Origin: Terriglobus tenax
GTDB taxonomy: Bacteria; Acidobacteriota; Terriglobia; Terriglobales; Acidobacteriaceae
DNA length: 64,000 nt
Reading direction: 5' to 3'
NCBI RefSeq assembly: GCF_025685395.1
Contig: NZ_JAGSYA010000003.1
Coordinates: 1,240,001 to 1,304,000, forward strand
Below, one piece after another: positions 25,643-35,096 of this stretch. Position numbers and translations under genes: made by a program. The notes under the pieces were generated by a model. It ran no database searches. It had not been told where the DNA came from and saw only the letters and a list, made by a program, of their open reading frames with translations. Each line of letters begins with the position of its first letter. Within the stretch, counting starts at the first letter, position 1.

Positions 25643-26446
25643 CTACTGCACTGCCACCAGCCCCAGCTCCGGCAGCTTCTCCTGCACCTCTTTGCTCAAA
25701 AACCACTTCAGAAACGCATGCGCCGCATCGCGCTGGGAAGAGTTCCGCAGAACCACCGCCGTCTGGTTGATCGGCGTATAGCTGGCAAACGGAAAGAGCA
25801 CAAACACGCCGCTGTCCTTGAAGTTTGGAGAAACCGCCAGTGTCTTTGAAATAATCGCCACCTGCGCATTGCCCGTCAGGGCAAACTGGCCGGACTGCCC
25901 CACATTCTCCGCCCGGACAATCTTGTCCTTCACCTTCGCGTCCAGGTGCAGCTTCTTCAGCGCCTCCATCCCCGCGCGGCCATACGGCGCATGGTCCGGA
26001 TCGGCAACCGCAAGCCTCTCCAGCTTCGGAGACTCCAGCGCATTTAGGTGCAGCGGGTTGAACGCCGAATCCTTGCGCGTCCACAGCACCAGCGTGCCCT
26101 TCGCATAGGGAATCGGGCTTCCGGTATCGGCCAGGTTCGCCGCAACCACCTTTTCCGGGAAGAAAAAGTCGGCGCCCATGAACAGGTCAAACGGTCCGCC
26201 CGCGATAATCTGTGTCGCCAGCACGGACGAGGCCGCATACGAAATCTTCAGCTGGACATTCGCCTTCTTCTCATACACCGGCCCCAGTGCGCCCAGCACC
26301 GGCTGCAGGTCGGCGGCGGCGGCAATGCGCAACTCCGTCGGCTTTGCTTGTCCGAATACTGGACAGACCAGCAGCATCATCAGCAGCGCTTTGAGTAGGG
26401 AAGAGGCTTTACGATACCCTAGAGATACCCATGATAGTGAAGTCAC
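25643..26446 (-). CDS. modA: Molybdate-binding periplasmic protein
   Basis: From the GTG at 26446 the protein is 267 residues with a signal peptide (YRKASSLLKALLMMLLVCPVFGQ); an ATG at 26380 would drop the charged n-region. The mature protein opens with LRIAAAADLQPVLGALGPVYEK, the ModA substrate-cleft start (A-A-S/A-D), and contains SYAASSVLATQI and GPFDLFMGAD as in ModA/WtpA, plus VADPDHAPYGRAGMEAL. It captures molybdate for ModBC. Its start overlaps the start region of divergent thrC by 16 bp. Confidence 0.88.
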   Translation of the reverse strand: MTSLSWVSLGYRKASSLLKALLMMLLVCPVFGQAKPTELRIAAAADLQPVLGALGPVYEKKANVQLKISYAASSVLATQIIAGGPFDLFMGADFFFPEKVVAANLADTGSPIPYAKGTLVLWTRKDSAFNPLHLNALESPKLERLAVADPDHAPYGRAGMEALKKLHLDAKVKDKIVRAENVGQSGQFALTGNAQVAIISKTLAVSPNFKDSGVFVLFPFASYTPINQTAVVLRNSSQRDAAHAFLKWFLSKEVQEKLPELGLVAVQ

Positions 26447-27762
26447 ACGAGCTTAGATGCACAGGGTGCGGTGTACGTATCGCAGGAACCGATGCGACCA
26501 GCAACTTTCGCTGTGCCCAGTGCGGCGAGCTGTATGAAGTCGTTTACCCCTGGTCGACCGATGACACCAACCTGCCCAACGCTGGCGCACTGCGCTGGCT
26601 CTGGCAGGAACGCCGCTCTTCGACCCTCGCAATAGATCAGAGCGGTGTATGGCGCTTCCGCGACCTTCTGCCCATCCTCGAGGATGCAAACAACGCCGTA
26701 ACCCTCCGCGAGGGAAACACGCCGCTCTATGATCTGCCGCGTTGCGCGAAGATCGCTGGCATCGACTGGTTGTTGGCCAAGCACCAGGGCCTGAATCCCA
26801 CCGGCAGCTTCAAAGACACCGGCATGACCACCGCCCTCTCCGTCGCTGCCGAGCGCGGTTACAAGGTCGTCGCATGCGCCTCGACGGGGAACACCTCCGC
26901 CGCCATGGCCGCCTATGCCGCCCGCGCCGGTCTTACCAGTATCGTCTTCATCCCCGAAGGAAAGATCGCCTGGGGCAAGCTCTCGCAGTCCATGGACTAC
27001 GGCGCGCTCACCATTCAGCTCAAGACTGACTTCGATGGCTGCGTCCGCGTCCTCAATGACCTGGTCAAGCGCTTCCCGATCTACATGCTCAACTCCGTCA
27101 ACCCCTATCGCCTCGAAGGCCAGAAGACCCCGGCGCTTGAGATGGTGGAGCAGATGGACTGGCAGGTTCCGGAGCATGTCATCGTGCCGGGTGGCAACCT
27201 GGCCAACAACGCCGCACTCGGCAAAGGCTTTGAAGAGATGAAGCGCCTCGGCCTCATCAGCCGTGTCCCGAAGATCTCCGTCATCCAGGCCCACGGAGCC
27301 AATCCGCTCTACCGTGCCATGCAGGCCAACGGAGGCGAGACCCTGGAGCCAGTCGTCGCCGACACCCGCGCCACCGCCATCCGCATCGGTAACCCCGCCA
27401 GCTGGAAGAAGTCCGTCAAGGTCATCAAGGCGACCGGCGGCTGGGTTGAGGAGGTTTCCGAGCAGGAGATCGCCATCGCCAAGGCCGAGATCGGCTCCGA
27501 AGGCATAGGCTGCGAACCGGCCTCCGCCGTCACCCTCGCCGGCCTCAAGAAGCTCACCCGCGACGGTCGCGTCGGTCGCGAAGAGCGCGTCGTCCTCCTC
27601 CTGACCGGACACACCCTCAAGGATCCCGAGTACACCATCGACTTCCATCGCGGAACTCTGTTGAGCGACCAATCGGTCTCTTCCTTGCAGAAGCCGCCAG
27701 TGGTTCTCGAAGCCGATACGGACGTGGTCCTGAAGGCACTCGAGTCCAGCATTAAGTTATGA
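26431..27762 (+). CDS. thrC: Threonine synthase
   Basis: The protein is 443 residues. It begins with a zinc-ribbon-like four-cysteine set (C10, C13, C28, C31), as in plant/archaeal-type threonine synthases. PLP-binding Lys128 lies in LNPTGSFKDTGMT. CASTGNTSAAMAAYAARAG binds the cofactor phosphate, and VPGGNLANNAALGKGF is conserved. It converts O-phosphohomoserine to threonine. The ATG overlaps the start of homoserine kinase at the 3' end (ATGA), so thrC and thrB are co-translated. The 5' end overlaps divergent modA, leaving no dedicated intergenic promoter. Confidence 0.95.
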   Translation: MIVKSHELRCTGCGVRIAGTDATSNFRCAQCGELYEVVYPWSTDDTNLPNAGALRWLWQERRSSTLAIDQSGVWRFRDLLPILEDANNAVTLREGNTPLYDLPRCAKIAGIDWLLAKHQGLNPTGSFKDTGMTTALSVAAERGYKVVACASTGNTSAAMAAYAARAGLTSIVFIPEGKIAWGKLSQSMDYGALTIQLKTDFDGCVRVLNDLVKRFPIYMLNSVNPYRLEGQKTPALEMVEQMDWQVPEHVIVPGGNLANNAALGKGFEEMKRLGLISRVPKISVIQAHGANPLYRAMQANGGETLEPVVADTRATAIRIGNPASWKKSVKVIKATGGWVEEVSEQEIAIAKAEIGSEGIGCEPASAVTLAGLKKLTRDGRVGREERVVLLLTGHTLKDPEYTIDFHRGTLLSDQSVSSLQKPPVVLEADTDVVLKALESSIKL

Positions 27763-28658
27763 CCGTATCTGTAAGAGTTCCAGCAAGTTCTGCCAATTTA
27801 GGTCCCGGTTTTGACGCTCTCGGCATGGCCTTGGCCATGTACCTGGAGATTGAGGCGGAGGTCTCTGAAGAGACCTCCATCGCTGCCTCCGGGCGGGATG
27901 CACACCTGTGCGGCCGCCTCGACCGGAACCTGATTTTAAGCACTATTTTTGACCTTCTAAGCGCCTCCGGGCGCTCCATCCCCGGCCTGAAGCTCACTTT
28001 AAAGAACGAGATTCCGCTCGGCCGTGGGTGCGGATCCTCTGCGGCCGCCATCGTCGCAGCGGTTCTTCTGGCCAACGAACTTGGTCAGCTTGGCTGGGAC
28101 GAAGCTCGCCTTCTCCGCGAAGTCTCGCGGATTGAAGGACATCCGGACAACGTCGCAGCGGCCCTTCTGGGCGGCGTCGTAGCCTCCGCCATGCAGCCGG
28201 ATGGGGAAGTCGCAGCGGTGAAAATTGCCGCTCCCTCGGTCTGGCAATTCCTGGTAGCCATCCCAAGTGCTTCGTTATCAACAAGTAAGGCCCGTGGCAT
28301 GCTGCCCGACGCGTACTCCAAGGCCGACACTATCTTCAACGTCCAGCGCAGTGCTCTCTTAATGGGCGCTTTCGCCGCCGGCCGTGGCGACCTGCTGCGC
28401 CTTGCCATGCAGGATCGCATGCACCAGCCCTACCGCATGGAAGCCTGCCCATTATTGAAGGCACTGCTGCCCATGTCAGGGAAAAATGGTGTTCTGGGAG
28501 TGGCTTTGAGTGGTGCCGGACCGTCGGTTTTGCTGGTCCTGGACAAGGAAACCGACCCCCAAACCATCATTGCCGAGGCCCAAAAGCTGAGTGGTGATCC
28601 CGGCTTGGAAGTTGTCGTTACAGCGGTTGCAGAGGGTGCTGTTTCCCAAAATAGGTAA
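27759..28658 (+). CDS. thrB: Homoserine kinase
   Basis: The protein of 299 residues belongs to the GHMP kinase family: N-terminal VRVPASSANLGPGFDALGMAL (two parts: VRVPASSANLGPGF, DALGMAL), the ATP-binding motif PLGRGCGSSAAAIVA at about 86-100, and the C-terminal GVALSGAGPSVLLVL. It phosphorylates homoserine to supply ThrC. It overlaps thrC by four bases. A good terminator follows at 28752-28783, so thrC-thrB is a two-gene unit; aspartokinase and homoserine dehydrogenase are elsewhere. Confidence 0.95.
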   Translation: MTVSVRVPASSANLGPGFDALGMALAMYLEIEAEVSEETSIAASGRDAHLCGRLDRNLILSTIFDLLSASGRSIPGLKLTLKNEIPLGRGCGSSAAAIVAAVLLANELGQLGWDEARLLREVSRIEGHPDNVAAALLGGVVASAMQPDGEVAAVKIAAPSVWQFLVAIPSASLSTSKARGMLPDAYSKADTIFNVQRSALLMGAFAAGRGDLLRLAMQDRMHQPYRMEACPLLKALLPMSGKNGVLGVALSGAGPSVLLVLDKETDPQTIIAEAQKLSGDPGLEVVVTAVAEGAVSQNR

Positions 28659-28751
28659 CACGTTACCCTCAAGTTACCGAAGATTACTTTACATCTGTTG
28701 ATCACACCAATACTTTCAACACGTGGGCAGTTCTGGGGGAGGGCTGCTCCG

Positions 28752-28783
28752 GCGCCCGTTGATCTTTTCGGAGATCCGGGCGC
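28752..28783 (+). terminator. Intrinsic terminator after thrCB
   Basis: GCGCCCG (28752-28758) pairs with CGGGCGC (28777-28783), with an inner GATCT/AGATC stem and a T-rich tail (TTTCCCTTTT). It closes the threonine operon. Confidence 0.75.
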
Positions 28784-28874
28784 TTTCCCTTTTAACCTGA
28801 AAACAAAGGTGTTTAGTTGACTGGCCGGTAGGCTGGACTGCGGCGATTGAATCGCAGCGGGGGCTGCTGCATCC

Positions 28875-28880
28875 TATAAT
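28875..28880 (+). promoter_or_regulatory. -10 element of the thioredoxin promoter
   Basis: A perfect TATAAT lies 25 bp upstream of the trxA start, with GGGAGG as Shine-Dalgarno in between. I see no good -35 box at the standard spacing. Confidence 0.5.
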
Positions 28881-28904
28881 CGGAAGGAAAACAAGGGAGG
28901 AACG

Positions 28905-29231
28905 ATGGCGAACGTAGTTGATGTAAGCGATGCGACATTTGAGAGCGAGGTGCTGCAGTCGCAGCAGCCCGTAATGGTTGATTTCTGGGCCGCCTGGTGC
29001 GGACCCTGTCGAGCGCTTGCTCCCATCGTCGATGAAGTGGCCACCACCTACAGCGGACAGCTGAAGGTGATGAAGATGAATGTTGACCAGAACGCGCAGA
29101 CGCCGGCCCGCTACGGTATCCGCGGCATTCCGGCCCTGCTGATCTTCAAGGATGGCAAGGTTGCCGAGCAGATCGTCGGCTATGTGCCCAAGGACACCAT
29201 CGACAAGAGCGTGACCAAGGTCCTGGCCTAA
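28905..29231 (+). CDS. trxA: Thioredoxin
   Basis: This is a 108-residue classic thioredoxin with active site WCGPC (residues 31-35), the buried Asp in VMVDFWAAW (Asp26), the cis-proline in GIRGIPALLIFKDG and the C-terminal GYVPKDTIDK. It reduces protein disulfides in the cytoplasm using thioredoxin reductase. It has its own promoter (TATAAT) and its own terminator, so it is monocistronic. Confidence 0.96.
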   Translation: MANVVDVSDATFESEVLQSQQPVMVDFWAAWCGPCRALAPIVDEVATTYSGQLKVMKMNVDQNAQTPARYGIRGIPALLIFKDGKVAEQIVGYVPKDTIDKSVTKVLA

Positions 29232-29254
29232 TCCCAGATAACAAGGTTGCGAAG

Positions 29255-29281
29255 AGCCCGCCCCTCGAGGCGGGCTTCTTT
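29255..29281 (+). terminator. Intrinsic terminator after trxA
   Basis: AGCCCGCC (29255-29262) pairs with GGCGGGCT (29269-29276) and is followed by TCTTTG. Confidence 0.8.
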
Positions 29282-29340
29282 GCGTCTCGAAGGGGGTAAC
29301 AGGTCTAGGGGGGAGCTCTGCAGAAAGTTTATGGGGGAGG

Positions 29341-30885
29341 CTATTTGCCAGCGAGCTTTATCTGGACCTCTCTGTTTTGCTGGAGCGATGGTTCTTCGTA
29401 AGCGGGCACCAAGGTTAGATCGATGCATTCGATTCGGTCCCGGCCAGATGCTTTGGCTCTGTACAAGGCTGCGTCGGCAGCCTTCAGCACGTCCTGAGGA
29501 GAAGCGGTATTCATGAAACTGCCCAGCGCGGCCCCGATACTAATCGTGACAGGTCGCGCAAAATTCTCGAACACAAGCTCATGCACAGCCGTCTGTAATC
29601 TGCCGGCAACGCCCTCCAGCCCGGAAAAGTTCACTCCTGGAAGAATAGCGGCAAACTCTTCTCCTCCATATCGGCCGATAAAGTCTCCAGTACGAGGGAG
29701 AGCGATTTGTAATGTGAGGGCAATACGCGAAAGGACTTCGTCCCCTGCACTGTGGCCGTAGGTATCGTTTAGAGCCTTGAAGTAATCGATATCAATCATC
29801 AGAATGCCGAGTGGCTGGCCAGAGCGTGAGATGAGATGCCACTCCCGATCAAGTGTCTGGTCGAAAGAGCGACGATTTGGGATACCAGTCAGGCCGTCGA
29901 GAGCCACCATCACTTCCAGCCTGTCTTTAGCCGCGAGCAGTTTTTCTTCCGCCTGAACAAGACTTTCCTGAATGAGGGCATTGCGCAGACCGTACCCAAT
30001 GAGCGTTAGGAACAGGCCTGAGGCACCCACAAAGAAATGATGACGTGCGACGCTGATGCCGAGTACGGCGAGGGTTATTCCAACGAAGAGGGAACTGGAG
30101 ACACGGGAGATCTGAATACTCTTTTTCGATGGTGGGTGGTTGCGAAACCATTCCGGCGGCTGATAGATCGCAACGATCATGACCAGAATGATGAGGGCTC
30201 TCATATCCGCAACGAGATCCCAGAAGATCTCCATGAAAGGGCCAACCTGGCCGAGGGTCATGTAATTGCGCGCACCGGTGAGTATGACCGTGATCCACGA
30301 GGTCGTGGTCATGATGAAGAAAAACCGGCGTTCTTCTTCATCCACTGTTCCCCACAATCGCAGGGTTGCGCCAGCCGCGATGAAGACACCCTGAAGAGCA
30401 AGCACCAGGTTCAGTTTGCGTAGACCAGCGTCGTCGATATGGCCGATCAGGTTGACCAGCGAGAAGATCAATATGACAAAGAGGACTCCCGTCAGAAGTG
30501 CAAGAGCAATATCGAGCGCACGAACCGGCAGTGTCTCTCGAGTGTTGAATTCACAGGAGATCGCAAGCAGTGAGGGAATGCTGGCCAGGATGAAGAGCAA
30601 GACGGGAATTCCCATCGAAAAGGCCTGCTGTTCCGTGAGCAATGCCCGAATGCCATAGAGCACCATGGCGACCATGCCCAATACCTGATTCAGCAGTAAA
30701 AGGAGCCAGCGCAGACGTGTCGCCGGGGAAGCTATCTGGCGAGCAATCCAGATTGTGGCAATGATTCCGAACACCCTGGTCAATGCGTAGGCAAACCATG
30801 TCGAAGAGTTATTCGCGCGTAGCTGTGGGAAGTAGGCTACTGACCAAACAAGAAGAAGGTTGGCCGCGCAGATAGCGGTGACCAA
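29341..30885 (-). CDS. Membrane-bound diguanylate cyclase (GGDEF)
   Basis: The protein is 514 residues from a TTG start at 30885. The first ~300 residues hold about eight hydrophobic helices, a sensor of unknown ligand. A short coiled coil (LVQAEEKLLAAKDRLEVMVAL) leads to the GGDEF domain (about 335-490) with DGLTGIPNRRSFD, MIDIDYFKALND and the active loop RYGGEEF. RTGD, five residues before GGEEF, is an intact RxxD product-inhibition site. It should make cyclic di-GMP. An in-frame ATT at 30933 preceded by AAGGAG would add 16 residues (PRSDAFAAGSKRAKL) and is a possible true start. Confidence 0.88.
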   Translation of the reverse strand: MVTAICAANLLLVWSVAYFPQLRANNSSTWFAYALTRVFGIIATIWIARQIASPATRLRWLLLLLNQVLGMVAMVLYGIRALLTEQQAFSMGIPVLLFILASIPSLLAISCEFNTRETLPVRALDIALALLTGVLFVILIFSLVNLIGHIDDAGLRKLNLVLALQGVFIAAGATLRLWGTVDEEERRFFFIMTTTSWITVILTGARNYMTLGQVGPFMEIFWDLVADMRALIILVMIVAIYQPPEWFRNHPPSKKSIQISRVSSSLFVGITLAVLGISVARHHFFVGASGLFLTLIGYGLRNALIQESLVQAEEKLLAAKDRLEVMVALDGLTGIPNRRSFDQTLDREWHLISRSGQPLGILMIDIDYFKALNDTYGHSAGDEVLSRIALTLQIALPRTGDFIGRYGGEEFAAILPGVNFSGLEGVAGRLQTAVHELVFENFARPVTISIGAALGSFMNTASPQDVLKAADAALYRAKASGRDRIECIDLTLVPAYEEPSLQQNREVQIKLAGK

Positions 30886-31076
30886 GAGTTTTGCCCTTTT
30901 GCTGCCGGCGGCAAATGCATCTGATCGGGGAATCGGCGTTCTCCTTGCAGCAGCAGAATAGCGTGACTCCTTGAACCCGTCATCACCAGAATGAAAGGGA
31001 CGTTACTTAAAGGGATAAGTCTTGCCAATTCGCTGATTGGCGACTGTCGCATGCGATAACAGTGCTCTTCTCCGGG

Positions 31077-31790
31077 CTAAAAGTGCGTGGCCAGGTGGGC
31101 GAAGCCGGGCAGTTCGAGGAAGGTCTGCCCGGCGGGAGCCGCGGACAGTTCCTCGTGTTCGAGCATCCAGGTGTTGGCATGCGGAATGAAGATGGCGTTC
31201 AGACCGGCCTCAAGAGCGGGGTTGATGTCGCTGCGGGGCGAGTTGCCGATCATCCAGGTGCTTGATGCGTCGCAGCGGTGCAGGTCACGCAGCGACCGGT
31301 AGGCGTCGCTGTGCTTCTCCGGCAGGACTTCGATCCCGTGGAAGTAGGGTTTCAAGCCGGAGCGCTCCAGCTTGTCGCGCTGTTCCCAGTCATCGCCCTT
31401 GGTGACCAGGATGATGCGGTGGCGCGTCGTCAGCTCGGCCAGGGTCTCAGCCACGCCCGCGAGCAGCTCGATCTCCTGCGTGGCGATGGCGTCGGCAAAG
31501 CTGGCAATCTGGTGGTGTTTCTCTTCTGTGACGGGCTCGGTGCTGAGCTGCTCAAAGCAATTGCGTAGAGACATGCGGAAGCTCTTGAGGCCATAGCCGC
31601 GCTGGCGGATGGTCTCATGCTCGCAATTGTTCAGGTGATGCCGTACCTCTTCGGGAGAGTAGGTGTGATGATTGAGCAGGGAAATGAAGCCGGCGATCGC
31701 CTGCTCAAAGTAGATATTGTTCTCCCACAGGGTGTCATCCGCGTCAATGAGCAGGGTTTGGCTGCTGCTCAGGCGTTGCGTGTTGATCAT
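31077..31790 (-). CDS. HAD-superfamily hydrolase
   Basis: The ATG at 31790 has AGAAGG seven bases upstream and gives 237 residues (MINTQRLSSSQTLLIDADDTLW); an ATG two codons earlier (31796) sits on the Shine-Dalgarno. The open frame continuing to 32960 is antisense to the kinase gene and is not coding. Motif I is LLIDADDTLWENN, motif II ILVTKGD, the Lys is in LPEKHSDAY, and motif III is WMIGNSPRSDINPALEAG. The helical cap after motif I fits the YjjG/phosphoglycolate-phosphatase type. The substrate is unknown, probably a small phosphate ester. It is divergent from the Ser/Thr kinase. Confidence 0.83.
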   Translation of the reverse strand: MINTQRLSSSQTLLIDADDTLWENNIYFEQAIAGFISLLNHHTYSPEEVRHHLNNCEHETIRQRGYGLKSFRMSLRNCFEQLSTEPVTEEKHHQIASFADAIATQEIELLAGVAETLAELTTRHRIILVTKGDDWEQRDKLERSGLKPYFHGIEVLPEKHSDAYRSLRDLHRCDASSTWMIGNSPRSDINPALEAGLNAIFIPHANTWMLEHEELSAAPAGQTFLELPGFAHLATHF

Positions 31791-31934
31791 GCTCATACCT
31801 TCTGATTTTATCCAGTGAAATGCACCGTGAAAGCGGTATGAGATCGCCGCGGCTGGCGGTATGATGGACGCACTTCCCCAAGGTACGTGTTGGGCCTCTG
31901 CCGCAAGTTGGCGGCAAGCTGCGATGTTTCGAAT

Positions 31935-34900
31935 ATGAGTATTGCAATCGGCAGTTCTGTAGGCCCGTACCAGATACTGGGCTCGCTCGGGTTTGGCGGC
32001 ATGGGTTCGGTTTACCGGGCCATGGACACCCGTCTGCATCGTGAAGTCGCTCTGAAGATGCTGCACGACGACCTGGCGATGCCGGGGCTTCATGAACGTT
32101 TTCTGCGCGAAGCCCGGGCTGTTTCCGCGCTGAATCATCCCAATATCCGTGCCATCTTCGACATCGGCGATCACGACGGCGTTCCGTACATGGTGATGGA
32201 ACTGCTGGATGGCGAGACCCTGCGCGATGCCATCAACCGTGGACCGCTGGCGCTGGGCGATGTGGTGAGCTACGGCAGTGAGATAGCCGAGGCGCTGGCG
32301 GCGGCGCACGCCAAGAACATTGTCCATCGCGACATCAAGCCGGCAAATGTCTTCCTGGTGCCGCGCCCGAACGGGACATCGCAGGCAAAGGTTCTGGACT
32401 TTGGCCTGGCGAAGATAGACCGTCCTCTGGACCACTCGCACCTGACGCGGGACCTGACGGTCTCCGGCTCGACGGTGGGAACGGTTTGCTACATGTCCCC
32501 GGAGCAGGCGCGCGGTGAGCAACTGGATGCCCGCTCGGATTTGTTCTCGCTTGGGGTTCTGCTGTACGAGATGGTGACGGGGCAGGTGCCGTTTGATGGC
32601 GCGACCAGCGCGGTCATCTTCGTCAACATCCTGAGCCATGATCCGCCGGCGATGAAGAGCTTTGGAGCCAATGTCCCGAAGGACCTGGAAAAGATCATCC
32701 TGAAGCTGCTGGCCAAAGACCGGAAGAACCGCTACCAGAGCGCGCGGGAGGTGGTTGCCGCGTTGGATGCGATCCGCGATGGGGGGAAGAAAGCCTGGTG
32801 GGCGCAACGCGCGAAGTCGCCGGTCAACGACCCTGGCGATCCGCAGGCCGTGAATCGCCGGGCCCGCCGTCCGTCGAGTCCCGCGGTCCCGGGTGGCCGC
32901 CGTGCGAATGACCTGCCGGAGCGGGCATCGCAGCCCTTTGTGGCGCCTCCGGAACAGCATGTTTCCGGGCCGAATGATGTGACGGAGATCAGCATCCCGG
33001 CTGCAGGATGGCGGCCTCCTGCGGCGCGTGTGAATCCGGCTCCAGTGGTGTCGAAGCCCGTTGAAAAGGAAGCCGCGGCCGTTGCCGTGGTGTCGGGAGC
33101 ACGATCGGCTGTGCGGCCTGCCATCTCAGCGGAGAGTAATTCAGAAGAATACGAAAGCGCTTCGTACGACGAGCCGCAGAAGAAGAGCAGCCGGAAGCTT
33201 CTGGTCGCAGCCGCTGCTGTAGCTGTGGTGGCCGCGGGTGCGTTTGGCTATGTGAAGACGCGGAGCAGCAGTGTCGTTTCTGACGTGATGGTGCCGGGGC
33301 AGGCGGTCATGATTACCGCTCTGCAGAACCAGACCGGCGACGCGACGCTGAATGACTGGGTTGCGGCAGGGCTGGCCATGGAGTTGTCGCAGTCGCAGAC
33401 GATTGTCTTCCGTGGGCCGGAGTCTTTTGCCGCTGAGCTTGCCGCAGAAGGAGAAGGCGCTGGAAACCAGCCGGTAGACGCAGCCAGGGCTCGCCAGGTA
33501 GCGTCTGATGCCGGTGTGCCGGTTTTTCTGTTTGGCAGCATCTCGTCAAGCGGCGCAAGCTACGACATCGCGTTGACGCTGAATGAGACCTCGTCCGGAA
33601 GGACGCTGGCCAGCTTCAGCGAACGCGCGGCAAGCAAGGAACAGATTGGTGTAACGCTGGACCGGCTGGCGCAGCCGCTGCGTGCGGCGTTGGGTGAGTC
33701 GAACAGCGACATGGAGAAGACCAGCGTCCCGTTCAACAGCCTGGCCAGCTCCTCGCAGGAGGCTTTGCGGGAGTACGCCCTGGGCGAGTTGGCGCTGAGC
33801 CGCTGGCAACCCATGCAGGCGATCCAGGCCTACGAGCGGGCGTCTGCGGCGGATGCCGGTTTTGCGCAACCGCAGGTAAAGCTGGCCATGCTGTATGAAG
33901 CCATCGGCGCCGAAGATGCGGCTTCGGCGGCGGCGCGCTCTGCCGGAGCGAATACCGGGAAGAGCGGGCAACGGCTGACAGCGCTGGGCTCGGTCGTCGA
34001 TGAGCTGTACGCCAAGGGCAACCTGACCAAAGCACTGGAGTTGCTGAAGAGCTACAGCAAGGACTTTCCTGACGATACCGACGGCCTACGTCTGCAGGCC
34101 GTGGTGAACCGCAAGCTTGGCCATTGGGCGGATGCGGGACAGGCGGCGCAGGAAGGGTTGAAGCGCAATCCTGCCGATGGAGAGATGTATCGCGAAGCGG
34201 AGCAGGCAATGATTGCTCTGAACCGGTACGAGGCGGCGCTGGAACTGGAGCGGCAGGCGGCGAAGGCAGGATCGCAGCATGGCGGCCTGCAGTTGCTGGC
34301 GGCGTATCTGCAGGGCAATAACGATCTTCTGGACACGCTGGTGGAGAGCGCAAAGCAGCATCCGGATGCCCTGATGCTAAGCCCGGCCTATGCCATGTAC
34401 CTGGATAACACGGGACACCTGCAGGCAGGAGCGGCGGTGTGGCGCCAGGCGATAGAGCGTGTTGGACAGAGCTCGAAGCTGTCTTCGGTTGCTGCGACGT
34501 ATGCTGCGCAGGCCGCGCTGGATCGTGCGCTGGTGGCGGACTGTGCCGGGGCAAAGGAGTTTCTGGGGTCTGCGCAGACAACCACCGCTACGGCGGCCTA
34601 CGATGCAGGGCTGGCGGCGGCGATGTGCGGGGAAGCAGAGCTGGCGCGACAGCATCTGGCTACGTTGAAGAGCCAGCCCGGGATGGCGGCGAAGGAGTAT
34701 CTTGCGCCGATGGTCGCCGCGGCCATTCAGTGGAAGTCAGGAGAGGCTGCCGCCGCGCTGGAGGTTCTGTCCAGGGCCAAGAGCTACGACACGGTGACGA
34801 TTGGAGCGTATCTGCGGGGACAGGCGCAGGTGGCGACGGGCAAGCCGCAGGTGGCGTTGATTGATTACCAGGTGCAGTTGCAGCATCGCGGCCAGTCGTT

Positions 34901-35072
34901 GCTGAGCGGCGGTACGGCGTATCCGGCGGCGCAGATCGGGCTGGCGCATGCCTATGATGCGATGGGCGACCACAACAACGCGGTTCCGGCTTATAAAGCG
35001 TTTGCCACGCTGTGGAAGGATGCCGGGACGGGTTCGCCGCTGCTGGCGGAAGCGAAGGCGAAGGGGAAGTAA
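31935..35072 (+). CDS. Serine/threonine protein kinase with TPR-like C-terminus
   Basis: I use the ATG at 31935 (MSIAIGSSVGPYQILGSLGF, 1045 residues); a GTG at 31887 is an alternative. The Pkn-type kinase domain covers about 11-285: glycine loop LGFGGMGSVY, Lys41 in VALKML, HRDIKPANVF (Asp133), DFGLAK (155-157), and SPEQARGEQ. A proline-rich linker follows. One TM helix lies at about 421-441 (LLVAAAAVAVVAAGAFGYV). The extracytoplasmic part has a beta domain (GQAVMITALQNQTGDATLND) then helical TPR-like repeats to the end. It would sense envelope signals and phosphorylate cytoplasmic proteins. It is convergent with an FHA-PP2C phosphatase 24 bp away. Confidence 0.9.
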   Translation: MSIAIGSSVGPYQILGSLGFGGMGSVYRAMDTRLHREVALKMLHDDLAMPGLHERFLREARAVSALNHPNIRAIFDIGDHDGVPYMVMELLDGETLRDAINRGPLALGDVVSYGSEIAEALAAAHAKNIVHRDIKPANVFLVPRPNGTSQAKVLDFGLAKIDRPLDHSHLTRDLTVSGSTVGTVCYMSPEQARGEQLDARSDLFSLGVLLYEMVTGQVPFDGATSAVIFVNILSHDPPAMKSFGANVPKDLEKIILKLLAKDRKNRYQSAREVVAALDAIRDGGKKAWWAQRAKSPVNDPGDPQAVNRRARRPSSPAVPGGRRANDLPERASQPFVAPPEQHVSGPNDVTEISIPAAGWRPPAARVNPAPVVSKPVEKEAAAVAVVSGARSAVRPAISAESNSEEYESASYDEPQKKSSRKLLVAAAAVAVVAAGAFGYVKTRSSSVVSDVMVPGQAVMITALQNQTGDATLNDWVAAGLAMELSQSQTIVFRGPESFAAELAAEGEGAGNQPVDAARARQVASDAGVPVFLFGSISSSGASYDIALTLNETSSGRTLASFSERAASKEQIGVTLDRLAQPLRAALGESNSDMEKTSVPFNSLASSSQEALREYALGELALSRWQPMQAIQAYERASAADAGFAQPQVKLAMLYEAIGAEDAASAAARSAGANTGKSGQRLTALGSVVDELYAKGNLTKALELLKSYSKDFPDDTDGLRLQAVVNRKLGHWADAGQAAQEGLKRNPADGEMYREAEQAMIALNRYEAALELERQAAKAGSQHGGLQLLAAYLQGNNDLLDTLVESAKQHPDALMLSPAYAMYLDNTGHLQAGAAVWRQAIERVGQSSKLSSVAATYAAQAALDRALVADCAGAKEFLGSAQTTTATAAYDAGLAAAMCGEAELARQHLATLKSQPGMAAKEYLAPMVAAAIQWKSGEAAAALEVLSRAKSYDTVTIGAYLRGQAQVATGKPQVALIDYQVQLQHRGQSLLSGGTAYPAAQIGLAHAYDAMGDHNNAVPAYKAFATLWKDAGTGSPLLAEAKAKGK

Positions 35073-35096
35073 GTCAGACCCGGAGCGTGTGCCGTC

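Noticed and set aside
26443-27672. 409-codon minus-strand ORF across thrC
   Set aside because: Gly/Asp-rich translation with no motif; it mirrors the GC-rich third codon positions of the real thrC gene.
31797-32960. N-terminal ~390 codons of the long minus-strand ORF ahead of the HAD hydrolase
   Set aside because: They are antisense to the kinase domain; the HAD protein starts at 31790 behind AGAAGG.
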